From Gammaproteobacteria bacterium (GTDB taxonomy: Bacteria > Pseudomonadota > Gammaproteobacteria > Ga0077554 > Ga007554), in contig JAMPIW010000007.1 in NCBI GenBank assembly GCA_040183005.1, forward strand, positions 1,047,314-1,111,313: a stretch of DNA of 64,000 nt. Direction: 5' to 3'. Position numbers and translations under genes: made by a program. Of this stretch, positions 38,857 to 47,947 are shown one piece after another; the first letter of the stretch is position 1, and each line of letters starts with the position of its first letter. The notes beneath the pieces are model-generated. The model was not told the DNA's origin, did not search any database, and saw nothing but the letters and a program-made list of their open reading frames with translations.

Positions 38857-41652
38857 TTACCCCGTATTCCGCATACCCGCAGCAATCGCGTTGATGGAAC
38901 GCAATAACGGGTCCAGCCAGGCTGCGCGTTCCGCGTCGCTGAGAGAGGTGTCGCGGTAGCGTTTGAGCAGGGTCACCTGGATATGATTAAGCGGATCCAG
39001 GTAAGGATTGCGGCGGCGCATGGAGAGTGCCAGTAGAGGATTTTCCTCGACCAGCGACTCTATTCCAGCCACATCCAGAATCTGGCTCACTGTCTGTTCA
39101 TATTCATCGCGGATCAGGTTATAGACGCACTGCCGCGCATCCTCATCATTGCACAGCTCTGCATATTCCTGTGCGATCGACATATCCGCCTTGAACAGTG
39201 CCATCTGGGTATTGCTCAACATAGCGCGGAAAAACGGCCATTCCTTGTACATGGACTGGAGCTGGGAAAAGCGCTCCGGCGTTTTTTTTCGCCAGCTCGC
39301 CAGCGCAGTGCCGATGCCGTACCATGCCGGCAGTGTGTGACGCGACTGGCCCCAGCCAAATACCCAGGCAATCGCGCGCACTGAATTCTTCGAGCGATCC
39401 GCCTTGTTACGGTGTGACGGGCGGGAGCCGATGTTGAGCAAGCCGATTTCGCTAACGGGCGTGGCCTCATAAAAATAGTCGAGAAAACCGGCGGTATGGT
39501 TCGTCAAGTTCCGGTAGGCTGCCTCTCCGGCCTGTGACAACTGAGCCATAGTATCAAGATGCTCACGTTGCTCTGCAGCAGGCGTCTGGATCAGTCCGCG
39601 GCTCGCCTTGAGGAGACCGGTGATGCCCATGGAAAGTTCATAGACCGCCGTTTCCGTGTTGCTATACTTGTACGAGATCATCTCGCCCTGCTCGGTGAAT
39701 TTGATCTGGCCGAACACCGTGCCCGCGGGCTGAGAAAGAATGGACTCGTGCGTAGGACCACCGCCGCGCCCCACCGTACCACCCCGCCCATGGAAAAGGC
39801 GGCACTCGATACCGCGTGAGGCAGTGATGGCGGTGATCTTTTTCTGCGCCTCGTAGAGATACCACGAAGAGGTTATAATCCCGCCGTCCTTGCAGGAATC
39901 GGAGTATCCCAGCATCACCTCCTGCTTGTTGCCCGATACCTTGAGCAGTGCGGCATAGGTGGGATTATCGAGTAGCGCCGTCAACACCTGATCGATATGC
40001 GCCAGATCGTTGATAGTTTCAAACAGGGGTGCGACATGAATATTGCAGAACCACCCCTCATCATTGCAACCGGCCAGCCCCGCCTGACGCGCCAGCAGCA
40101 TCACTTCCATGATGTGGCTGGCGGCATGGGTCATTGAAATAACATAGCTGCCGAAGGCCTTGGGGCTGATTTCACGGCGCATACGCGCCATTACCGTGAA
40201 CACCTCCAGGGTTTCAAGCGTGGCGGGGCTCAACACACTCGCATCGGCCATCAGCGGACGATCTTCAGCGATAACCGCAGATAACAGCGCCATGCGTTCC
40301 ACTTCGGACAACGCAAAATAATTAACAGTTTCCGGCTGCTGAGCCAGCAATTCCGCAACAGCCGCAGTATGGCGCGATGATTCCTGACGCACATCCAGAT
40401 GCATCAGGAAAAAGCCAAAGGTCTCCACCAACCGTATCAAATCCTTAAGATCGCCTTCGGCGACACTGGCATCACCGTGACTGACCAAAGAATCGTGCAT
40501 CAAATAAAGATCGGTGAGTAATTCCTCCTCGGAGTCATAACCCGTCCCTGGATCATTCGCCTCTTTATTGTCGATACGCTTTTTGACCAGCAGGAGGTTG
40601 GCCTCCAGACGATAACGCATCACGTACAGCTTGCGCCGGTAAGGCTCATTGGCGAACCGGGTAGGCGCATCGCGCAAGGCCTTGTCCAGGAAGTGATCAT
40701 CCCGCTTCAGGCTGGCCAGAAACGCCAGGGACGGCTGACACAACAGCACGGAGTGCGTCAGAACATAGCTAAGCTGTGTTACCCGGCTGATATATTCCAG
40801 CAGTATGGCGCGCGCCTGAAGGCGTAGCGCAAGCACCGTTGTCTCCGGGGTGACGTTGGGATTTCCGTCCCGATCACCGCCGATCCACGACCCAAAGCGC
40901 AGCAAGCTCGGCGCGGCAATCGCCCTGCCATTGGATGGATCGGCGCCATAGGTCTTTTTGATGGCCTTTTCCAGGTAACGATAAGTAATCGGCACCGCCT
41001 GGAACAGGCATTCCTGAAAATAGTAAATGCCGTTTTTGATTTCGTCAGGCACCGTAGGCCGATGGATACGCACCTCATCGGTCTTCCACAGGATCTGGAT
41101 CTGGTCCTCCAGCAATTCGATGATTTCGTCACGCTCGTTGGGGCCTACACGCGGGTCATCCAGACGTTCACTGGTAACAAAGATGCGCCGCAACGCCTCC
41201 ATGATGGTGCGGCGCTTCGATTCCGTGGGATGTGCGGTAATCACGGGGATATAGGCAAGCCGCTCGAGGACCGCCTGCAACTGCGATGCAGTGATGTCCT
41301 GGTCGTAAAACTCGCGCAGCGTCGCATCAAACGACCCCGTCCACAGCGGCCCACCCGCGCGCACCTGAAGGCGGCGCTGACGATGCTGATAAGCCTCTTC
41401 TGCGATATTCACCAGACTAAAATAGGTGCTGAAGGCGCGCACCACATGCGTCAGCGTCTCCGGGTCCAGTTCACTGATAAATTCAGCAAGCTGCTGCCTT
41501 TTGCGCACATTTTCCTTGCCGTGCAGGGTAAGGTAGCCTTTACGCAAGGTTTCCACAGCAACAAACACCCGCTCTCCGGCCTGGGCATGGAGAATATTGC
41601 CCAACAGATTGCCAAACAGCCTGACGCGCTCCCGCAGTTCTTTGTCACTCAT
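38857..41652 (-). CDS. ppc: Phosphoenolpyruvate carboxylase
   Basis: Carboxylates PEP to oxaloacetate to refill the TCA cycle; cytoplasmic homotetramer. The 931-residue protein has the catalytic His segment VITAHPTESKRRT, GSWIGGDRDGNPNV, GYSDSCKDGG, the glycine-rich FHGRGGTVGRGGGPTH, and the C-terminal allosteric-site end INAIAAGMRNTG. I start at ATG 41652 (MSDKELRERVRLFGNLLG); a farther in-frame start would add 32 residues unlike the family. It is flanked by REP-like hairpins on both sides. Confidence 0.96.
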   Translation of the reverse strand: MSDKELRERVRLFGNLLGNILHAQAGERVFVAVETLRKGYLTLHGKENVRKRQQLAEFISELDPETLTHVVRAFSTYFSLVNIAEEAYQHRQRRLQVRAGGPLWTGSFDATLREFYDQDITASQLQAVLERLAYIPVITAHPTESKRRTIMEALRRIFVTSERLDDPRVGPNERDEIIELLEDQIQILWKTDEVRIHRPTVPDEIKNGIYYFQECLFQAVPITYRYLEKAIKKTYGADPSNGRAIAAPSLLRFGSWIGGDRDGNPNVTPETTVLALRLQARAILLEYISRVTQLSYVLTHSVLLCQPSLAFLASLKRDDHFLDKALRDAPTRFANEPYRRKLYVMRYRLEANLLLVKKRIDNKEANDPGTGYDSEEELLTDLYLMHDSLVSHGDASVAEGDLKDLIRLVETFGFFLMHLDVRQESSRHTAAVAELLAQQPETVNYFALSEVERMALLSAVIAEDRPLMADASVLSPATLETLEVFTVMARMRREISPKAFGSYVISMTHAASHIMEVMLLARQAGLAGCNDEGWFCNIHVAPLFETINDLAHIDQVLTALLDNPTYAALLKVSGNKQEVMLGYSDSCKDGGIITSSWYLYEAQKKITAITASRGIECRLFHGRGGTVGRGGGPTHESILSQPAGTVFGQIKFTEQGEMISYKYSNTETAVYELSMGITGLLKASRGLIQTPAAEQREHLDTMAQLSQAGEAAYRNLTNHTAGFLDYFYEATPVSEIGLLNIGSRPSHRNKADRSKNSVRAIAWVFGWGQSRHTLPAWYGIGTALASWRKKTPERFSQLQSMYKEWPFFRAMLSNTQMALFKADMSIAQEYAELCNDEDARQCVYNLIRDEYEQTVSQILDVAGIESLVEENPLLALSMRRRNPYLDPLNHIQVTLLKRYRDTSLSDAERAAWLDPLLRSINAIAAGMRNTG

Positions 41653-41742
41653 GGATGATTTCTTTCGGTTATATGGAAATAAGGCAAAGCGGGATATTAT
41701 AACCTGTTGGCGGGTCTCTGAGGAATCCAAAAGCTGCCGCGC

Positions 41743-41779
41743 GCACATGTAGAGTGCGTGGGGCGCACTCTACATGTGC
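41743..41779. repeat. Perfect 16-bp-stem hairpin upstream of ppc
   Basis: GCACATGTAGAGTGCG and CGCACTCTACATGTGC around TGGGG. Its inner part resembles the GTAGGGTGCG repeat family. It lies between the ppc start and the downstream end of the mrcB operon, so it could also act as a terminator. Confidence 0.65.
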
Positions 41780-41841
41780 CACGATTTATTTAGAAAATAC
41801 AGCAACACATCAAGGCGCATACAGCGCCCTGACATTTTGGA

Positions 41842-42354
41842 CTATTTCTTGAGCACTTTGGCGACAAGGCTATCATTTTGGGCGCGCAGGGGGTCGTTCT
41901 CCCCCAGCAAGGCATTGGATTTGGCCGCCAGATCCGCCGCCTGCGCCAGACGTCCCTGCTGCTGGCGAACTAATGCCAGGCGATGCCAAACCACAGGGTT
42001 TTTCGGTTCCAGGCGCAGCGCCCTTTCCAGCGTGGCGACGGCTGCGCCTAATTTCTTTGCTTTTACTAGCCGTTCCGCCTTCTTGAGCATATCGGCGACG
42101 GCCGGACTGGTCGCCTGAGAGGCTGCCGGCGCAACCGCGTGTGATGCCGGAGGGGATGACGCGGCAGGAGGTGGGCTAGCGTTTTCTTCTTTAGGTGTGG
42201 GCGTGACTTTCTGCTCCCTGGCAACGGGAGACGGCTCTTTGGGAACAGCGGCGGGCTTATCCTTGCTCATCTGCGAGGCACAACCTGCCAGCAACAACGC
42301 GGCGGCTACCCCAGTCATGGCAGACTTGATCTGATTACTCATATTCATTTTCAT
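41842..42354 (-). CDS. TPR-containing lipoprotein
   Basis: A 170-residue lipoprotein: signal with lipobox LLLAGC (Cys at about 25), a Pro/Ala/Ser-rich linker (about 35-85), then a TPR-like helical region (AAVATLERALRLEPKNPVVWHRLALVRQQQ, about 103-132). Its ATG overlaps the mrcB stop by 4 bp, so it is translated with mrcB. The position suggests an outer-membrane or periplasmic partner for PBP1b, comparable in placement, though not in clear sequence, to the LpoB activator. That is inference. Confidence 0.75.
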   Translation of the reverse strand: MKMNMSNQIKSAMTGVAAALLLAGCASQMSKDKPAAVPKEPSPVAREQKVTPTPKEENASPPPAASSPPASHAVAPAASQATSPAVADMLKKAERLVKAKKLGAAVATLERALRLEPKNPVVWHRLALVRQQQGRLAQAADLAAKSNALLGENDPLRAQNDSLVAKVLKK

Positions 42355-44726
42355 TGCAATACCTCGTCGAGCCAGTCAACAGCTTTGTCTACCGCATTGT
42401 TTAGTGTATCGCCAATAACATCGGCAGGAGCAGCGGGATTCTCAAAGCAAGGCGCCATCGCTACAGGGGCCGAGCCGCGCATAAACGGCATCTGCGTAGC
42501 GCCCGCACATCCCTGCATACTGCGCAAGCGCGTCTGCTGATCAATCCAGACCCACTCAATGCCTTTTGGCGCCTCCAGGCGCAACGGTTGCGCTCCGATG
42601 CGCACCATGACATCACCCCACGCCTGTAATGCGCCGGTGGCGCCGCTCAGTCCCGTCGAACGGTTATCATCACGACCCATCCATACCACCGCCAGACGGT
42701 CGCCGGTAAACCCCGCGAACCAGCTGTCACGCATATCATCGGTGGTGCCAGTTTTTCCCGCCACTGACCATGACCACGGCACGCGCGAGTACAGGGACAC
42801 CCCGGTGCCGCTATGCATGACATCCTGCAGTGCGCGATTAAGCAAGTAGACCGGGGCGGGATCGAAGGCCTGCTTGACGGTCACATCATAGCTCCGCAAT
42901 GGTTTGCCATCCACGCTCAATACCTCGCGGATAGCGCGCAACGGGGTGTTGAAGCCACCACTGGCCAGCGTCTGATACATTTGAGTGACCTCAAAAGGCG
43001 TCAGTTCGGCGGCCCCAAGTAACACGGATGGATAAGGTTTGAGCTTCTCCTTCACGCCGAGGCTTGCCATCGTATGCAGCACATTTTTTACGCCAACGCC
43101 CATGCCCAGCCGCACGGTGGCGAGGTTGTAGGAGCGTGCCAACGCGGTTTTGAGAGGCACCCAGCCATGAAACTGCCGATCGTAATTGTACGGCCTCCAG
43201 GGCTTCCCACCCGGATTCTTGAGCGTCAGCGGACCATCGTCGAGCAGGCTGATCAGCGTGTATTTCTTGGGATCGGCCAGTGCAGTGAGATAGACGGCGG
43301 GTTTGACCAGCGATCCGATAGGACGCCGGGCATCCAGCACCCGGTTAAAACCGGTGGAGTCGGCATCGCGCCCACCCGCCACCGCCAGTACTTCTCCACC
43401 GTCACTGCTGGTGACAATCGCCGCCCCTTCAAGGCTGCCCGCAGGCAAACGCTGCTGTTTTTCCAAACTTTCAACACGGCCTTTAATCGCGCTGGTTACA
43501 GCGTTTTGCACCAGCGGGTCGAGCGTGGTAAGGATTTGCAAACCGGCCGAATTCAGGTCTTGCTCCTGATAATCGCGCCGCAACTGGCGGCGCACCAGAT
43601 CTATGAAAGCCGGAGAAAGCGCTGCGCTGCTTGCCGCCTTGGCTGTCACACCCAGCGGTGCGGCCTGCGCGGTGCGTGCCTGGGCTTCGGTAATGCCGCC
43701 CTGCCCTGCCAATATTTGCAGCACCTGATTGCGCCGGGCAAGAGCACGTTCGGGATGACGGCGCGGGTCATAATAAGACGGCCCGCGCACCAATCCCACC
43801 AACAGGGCCAACTCAGGCAGTTGCAGATCGCTCAGCGGGCGGCGGAAATAGAACCAGCTAGCGCGCCCAAAACCGTGTATTGCGTGCTTACCGGACTGCC
43901 CAAGATAGATTTCATTGCAATATGCTTCAAGGATCTCTTCTTTCTCATAATGCCACTCAAGCTGCCATGACATGATGGCCTCTTTGAGCTTGCGCGTCAT
44001 GGTACGCTCATTGCTGAGGAAAAAGTTCTTCACCAACTGCTGGGTCAGGGTGCTACCGCCCTGCACCATCTCCCGCGCCCGCACATCGACCCACAGGGCG
44101 CGCGCCACGGCGAGGGGGTCAACGCCGTGATGTTCACGGAAATTGCGGTCTTCCACTGCAAGCAGGCCCTTGATGAGGGGCGCGGGCACCTCTTTAAGGC
44201 GCACAAAAACTCGATCCTCGTTGTGCGCCGGATAGATTTTGCCGATCAGCACAGGATCGAAACGCACCAGCGACAGGGGCTTGCCGCTGCCCAGGTGTTG
44301 CAGACTCACCAGACGGCCACCGGAAAATACCGCCCGCAAGGCAACCGAATTTTCCCTGCCGTCGCCGAAGGTAAAGGGGCGCGTCACCACCCGAAATTCG
44401 TCCCCATTGCGCGCATAACTGCCTGTGAGCCTTTCACCCCCGGTCTGGCGATACCCCAGCATCTGCAACTCTTCCGCGAATTGCGCGCTGCTTAGTCGGG
44501 CATCAGGGACAAGTTCGAGCGGGCGTGCATAAACCTGCGCCGGCAGCGCCCACCGATTACCCTCGAACTGGCTGCGCACGGTATGATCAAGATAGGCGAT
44601 ATAGCCCACCACCGCCAGCAGCACCATGAGCAGCGCATACCTGACTGCAGGGCTGCCCCAGCCGCGAGCAAACCAGCTACGACCAAGAGGGGGGGAGGGA
44701 TTTTTTTGAGAGGATTGGGATGACAT
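42351..44726 (-). CDS. mrcB: Penicillin-binding protein 1B, bifunctional
   Basis: Class A PBP that polymerises and crosslinks peptidoglycan; inner membrane, periplasmic catalysis. The 791-residue protein has a short cytoplasmic tail, one membrane span (about 29-46), a UB2H-like region (about 70-155), a GT51 domain with the catalytic Glu in VEDRNFREHHG (about 192), and a transpeptidase domain with SLVK (Ser472), SYN and KTGTT motifs. The mature C-terminus is short. A co-transcribed TPR lipoprotein overlaps its stop. Confidence 0.96.
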   Translation of the reverse strand: MSSQSSQKNPSPPLGRSWFARGWGSPAVRYALLMVLLAVVGYIAYLDHTVRSQFEGNRWALPAQVYARPLELVPDARLSSAQFAEELQMLGYRQTGGERLTGSYARNGDEFRVVTRPFTFGDGRENSVALRAVFSGGRLVSLQHLGSGKPLSLVRFDPVLIGKIYPAHNEDRVFVRLKEVPAPLIKGLLAVEDRNFREHHGVDPLAVARALWVDVRAREMVQGGSTLTQQLVKNFFLSNERTMTRKLKEAIMSWQLEWHYEKEEILEAYCNEIYLGQSGKHAIHGFGRASWFYFRRPLSDLQLPELALLVGLVRGPSYYDPRRHPERALARRNQVLQILAGQGGITEAQARTAQAAPLGVTAKAASSAALSPAFIDLVRRQLRRDYQEQDLNSAGLQILTTLDPLVQNAVTSAIKGRVESLEKQQRLPAGSLEGAAIVTSSDGGEVLAVAGGRDADSTGFNRVLDARRPIGSLVKPAVYLTALADPKKYTLISLLDDGPLTLKNPGGKPWRPYNYDRQFHGWVPLKTALARSYNLATVRLGMGVGVKNVLHTMASLGVKEKLKPYPSVLLGAAELTPFEVTQMYQTLASGGFNTPLRAIREVLSVDGKPLRSYDVTVKQAFDPAPVYLLNRALQDVMHSGTGVSLYSRVPWSWSVAGKTGTTDDMRDSWFAGFTGDRLAVVWMGRDDNRSTGLSGATGALQAWGDVMVRIGAQPLRLEAPKGIEWVWIDQQTRLRSMQGCAGATQMPFMRGSAPVAMAPCFENPAAPADVIGDTLNNAVDKAVDWLDEVLQ

Positions 44727-44829
44727 CTTTTACAATTGTCTCAAGATATCGGGATCAAATCCAGTTGATTGAAATAATTACATTAACTTCATATGGTTGG
44801 GAATGTGCCCCACGAACCGGCATTCTGGC

Positions 44830-45591
44830 ATGAGCACGTTATTCTGGATAAATCCAGCTGACGGCACGCATTCATTCCCTCCCGTCGAATATGCCTTCCG
44901 CGAACCGAACGGCCTGCTCGCGGCGGGGGGCGATCTCGCGCCAGCGCGCCTGATCACTGCCTACCGCAGCGGCATTTTCCCTTGGTACAACGAAGGGCAA
45001 CCCATCCTCTGGTGGTCCCCCGACCCCCGCGTTGTGCTTTTCCCATCGCACCTGAAAGTATCGCGCAGCCTGCGCAAGACGCTCAAAAAGAGAGAATTCA
45101 ATGTAACGCTGGATACCGCCTTCCGCCAAGTGATGCAAGCCTGCGCCGCACCGCGCACCCATGGCCGGAAAACCGCTCCTGCGTTTCCGGCACTTCCGCC
45201 ATCCATGGCGGTCGACGGGGGCACATGGATCACCGATGAGATGCTCGATGCCTATTGCCGTTTGCATGAACTGGGTATCGCCCACTCCGTGGAGGCCTGG
45301 CGCGGAGATGAGCTGGTGGGCGGACTCTATGGTGTCGCCATCGGCAGGGTATTTTTCGGCGAATCCATGTTCAGCCGTGTCACGGATGCCTCCAAAGTGG
45401 CATTTGTCCACCTGGTGCGCCAGCTGGAGCGCTGGGGCTATGCCGTGATTGACTGCCAGGTAGGCTCCAGCCATTTGCAGAGTCTGGGGGCCGAAGATAT
45501 CAGCCGTGCCGATTTCAACACGCTATTGAAACAATGGCGCGACGTAACGGGCCATGCTGCGCCATGGCGAATTGAATGCGAGCCCCTATGA
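44830..45591 (+). CDS. aat: Leucyl/phenylalanyl-tRNA--protein transferase
   Basis: Adds Leu or Phe to proteins with N-terminal Arg or Lys, marking them for ClpS-ClpAP. The 253-residue protein has [66 protein letters not shown] and FGESMFSR. An Ala/Pro-rich insertion of about 17 residues lies between AAPR and GTWIT compared with E. coli. The ATG at 44830 fits family N-termini; farther starts are possible. bpt starts 1 bp after its stop. Confidence 0.95.
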   Translation: MSTLFWINPADGTHSFPPVEYAFREPNGLLAAGGDLAPARLITAYRSGIFPWYNEGQPILWWSPDPRVVLFPSHLKVSRSLRKTLKKREFNVTLDTAFRQVMQACAAPRTHGRKTAPAFPALPPSMAVDGGTWITDEMLDAYCRLHELGIAHSVEAWRGDELVGGLYGVAIGRVFFGESMFSRVTDASKVAFVHLVRQLERWGYAVIDCQVGSSHLQSLGAEDISRADFNTLLKQWRDVTGHAAPWRIECEPL

Positions 45592-45592
45592 C

Positions 45593-46306
45593 ATGACTAC
45601 CCGCACGTTGGCCTTATACAGCGGCACGCCACACCCTTGCAGCTACTTGCCAGGGTACACGGCAACGACACTGTTTCCCGATCCGCGCGTGGCTGTTGAT
45701 GCACACCTATACAGCCAGCTTATTGATCACGGCTTCCGGCGTAGCGGCGAGCACATCTACCGCCCCCACTGCCAAAGTTGCAACGCCTGCATCCCGGTGC
45801 GGGTTCCCGTCACCGCATTTCAACCCAGCCGCGCACAGAAACGCACCTGGCGACGCAATGAAGACCTTCAAGTAAGTCGTGTGGCGGCCACGCGCAGTGA
45901 GGAGCACTTCGCGCTCTACCGGCGCTATCTCGCCACCCGCCACCCTGGCGGTGGCATGGACGACCCCGACCCGGAGAATTATCTGTCTTTTTTCACACAT
46001 CCCCGGATCGACACCGCCTTTTATGAGTTCCGCGTGCATGACCAGTTGCTAGCCGTGGCCGTAGTCGACCATCTCGAACAGGGACTGTCGGCGGTCTATA
46101 CCTTCTTCGACCCGGACCACACTGCGCGCAGCCTGGGGGTGTATGCCGTATTGTGGCAGATCGCGGAAGCCCAACGCCTCGGCCTGTCATGGGTCTATCT
46201 GGGTTATTGGATCAAGGAATCGCCCAAAATGCGCTATAAAAGCCAGTACCGCCCGCTGGAGGCTTACCAGAGCGGACACTGGAATATTATCGATCCTGCT
46301 TCATAA
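45593..46306 (+). CDS. bpt: Aspartate/glutamate leucyltransferase
   Basis: Bpt (ATE family) transfers Leu from tRNA to proteins with N-terminal Asp or Glu, making them ClpS substrates. The 237-residue protein has the Cys motif HCQSCNACIPVRV, FQPSRAQKRTWRRNEDL, a YTFFDPDHTARSLGVYAVLW segment and GYWIKESPKMRYKSQYRPLE near the end. Start ATG at 45593, 1 bp after aat. A decayed partial copy lies at 49701-50043. infA, normally next, has been pushed 5.7 kb away. Confidence 0.95.
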   Translation: MTTRTLALYSGTPHPCSYLPGYTATTLFPDPRVAVDAHLYSQLIDHGFRRSGEHIYRPHCQSCNACIPVRVPVTAFQPSRAQKRTWRRNEDLQVSRVAATRSEEHFALYRRYLATRHPGGGMDDPDPENYLSFFTHPRIDTAFYEFRVHDQLLAVAVVDHLEQGLSAVYTFFDPDHTARSLGVYAVLWQIAEAQRLGLSWVYLGYWIKESPKMRYKSQYRPLEAYQSGHWNIIDPAS

Positions 46307-46390
46307 CGTGAAATGCAGCTAGCATACCGGGATCACGGTGTCAGATAAACACGGCTGTTGGACTGGTCACTGATGTTATGGCGGTTGTTC

Positions 46391-46417
46391 CCCGGATTTC
46401 GCTACGCTGCATCCGGG
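46391..46417. repeat. Short REP-like hairpin after bpt
   Basis: CCCGGAT and ATCCGGG enclose TTCGCTACGCTGC, a short dispersed hairpin type common in gammaproteobacterial intergenic DNA. It marks the left side of the accessory segment between bpt and infA. Confidence 0.5.
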
Positions 46418-46537
46418 CTTGCTGTTTCTCGCACGATGACGTCATCACCGGGGAAACAGGGATTTTATTACGATTATGTAAGCCATCTGTAAGATCGTGG
46501 CCGCTATCTTGATCTTGAAAAAGACAAGGAATCCGCC

Positions 46538-47215
46538 ATGACCATTCCAGGCTCCCATGCCGAGCACACGTTACAAGAAATATACGGCACCAGTAAGAAG
46601 GCTGCAGCATTCTACAAAAAACAGATGCTGAATTACCTGAATCCATCTATGTGCGAATTCATCACTCAACAGGAAATGGTTTTTATTGCAAGCTCTGACG
46701 CAAAAGGTGAATGTGACTGCTCGTTCCGGGCCGGCCTGCCCGGCTTCATTCACGTGATAGAAAACAATCTCTTAGCGTATCCGGAATACCGTGGCAATAG
46801 TGTTTTGGCCAGTTTGGGCAACATCTCTGAGAATCCACACATCGGGATGGTCTTTATCGATTTCTTCCGCAGCACTGTCGGCCTGCATATCAACGGAACA
46901 GCCCGGATTGTTGAAAATGACGATCTTTGTCGGCAAGAGACATTGCCGGATGCGATGAAGCAAACCATTCATTTACCTGACAGACAAAAACCAGAGCGCT
47001 GGGTATTCATCCATGTTGAAGAAGCCTATATTCATTCTTCCAAGCATATTCCTCTGCTTAAAAAACTTGATAGGGAAATCCATTGGGGAACTGATGATGA
47101 TCTGTACAAGGGAGGTGATTACTTCAAGGCCAAGAGCTGCGCTCGTCCTTGGTTATCTATTCCAGAGGAAGTTACTGATGATGAGAAAAACGATAACAAG
47201 AGTAACGCTGCGTGA
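46538..47215 (+). CDS. Pyridoxamine-phosphate-oxidase-like flavin split-barrel protein
   Basis: A 225-residue protein of the FMN-binding split-barrel superfamily. The pattern FITQQEMVFIASSDAKGECDCSFRAG, AYPEYRGNSVLASLGNISENPHIGMVFIDF and GLHINGTARIVEN is characteristic of PNPOx-like proteins that reduce small molecules or cofactor F420/flavin substrates. The true substrate is unknown. ACAAGGAA precedes the ATG. It lies upstream of an NsrR-like regulator on the same strand, which hints at nitrosative or redox stress, by context only. Confidence 0.8.
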   Translation: MTIPGSHAEHTLQEIYGTSKKAAAFYKKQMLNYLNPSMCEFITQQEMVFIASSDAKGECDCSFRAGLPGFIHVIENNLLAYPEYRGNSVLASLGNISENPHIGMVFIDFFRSTVGLHINGTARIVENDDLCRQETLPDAMKQTIHLPDRQKPERWVFIHVEEAYIHSSKHIPLLKKLDREIHWGTDDDLYKGGDYFKAKSCARPWLSIPEEVTDDEKNDNKSNAA

Positions 47216-47336
47216 ACGGCCACTGCGCTGGAACATGGTCAAGGGCTTTCATCATGGGCATCGTCGCTGTCAATGATTCGTGCATAGTGCGCGCGCCACG
47301 CCCCCTGATCGAGCGCCAGCATGTGGGGAATATTTC

Positions 47337-47918
47337 ATGCAACTGACACTTTACACCGATTATTCGTTACGCGTCTTGCTCTATCTCGGGCGGGTACCGG
47401 GGCGCACTGCGACCATCGCCGAAATCGCCGACGTCTATCAAATCTCGCGTAATCATCTGGTGAAGGTGGTGCACAATCTTTCCATCCATGGTTTCATCCA
47501 GACCACCCGTGGTCGCGGTGGTGGGATTGCGCTGTCGCGGCCACCCGAGGAAATCGTCGTTGGCAACGTGGTGCGGCACACCGAGATGAATTTCAATCTG
47601 GCAGAGTGTTTTGATCTGGAGCGAAACACCTGTCCGATCGCTGCAGCGTGCAGCCTGAAAGTCGTGTTATACGAAGCGCAACACGCCTTCATTGCCGTGC
47701 TCGATAAAAAGACCCTCGCCGATATTATGCCTAATAGTGCAGTAGACAGTAGGGTGGAGCGGCATCTCAAAACAAGTGTACTTATAAGCATCACCCGCCA
47801 CAAAAAACCGGCGGGTACAACAGACCCTAATAATTCATCAGGGATAGGAAACTATCGGGCTGGGAATGGCAAAACGCAAGACTTGCCCCCAGCGACCCTG
47901 ACTCCAGCAGCACTTTAA
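47337..47918 (+). CDS. nsrR: NsrR-like Rrf2-family regulator
   Basis: Iron-sulfur nitric-oxide-sensing repressor. The winged helix (MQLTLYTDYSLRVLLYLG, ISRNHLVKVVHNLSIHGF) is typical. Three cluster cysteines are seen in CFDLERNTCPIAAACSLK with spacing C-x7-C-x5-C, wider in the first gap than E. coli NsrR (C-x4-C-x5-C). From the ATG at 47337 (GGGGA upstream) the protein has 193 residues, about 40-50 more than usual; the extra is a low-complexity C-terminal tail. Targets are not visible here; the gene upstream is a flavin split-barrel protein. Confidence 0.85.
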   Translation: MQLTLYTDYSLRVLLYLGRVPGRTATIAEIADVYQISRNHLVKVVHNLSIHGFIQTTRGRGGGIALSRPPEEIVVGNVVRHTEMNFNLAECFDLERNTCPIAAACSLKVVLYEAQHAFIAVLDKKTLADIMPNSAVDSRVERHLKTSVLISITRHKKPAGTTDPNNSSGIGNYRAGNGKTQDLPPATLTPAAL

Positions 47919-47947
47919 CCGCCCAAAAAAGCAGTCAACTGGCGCGT

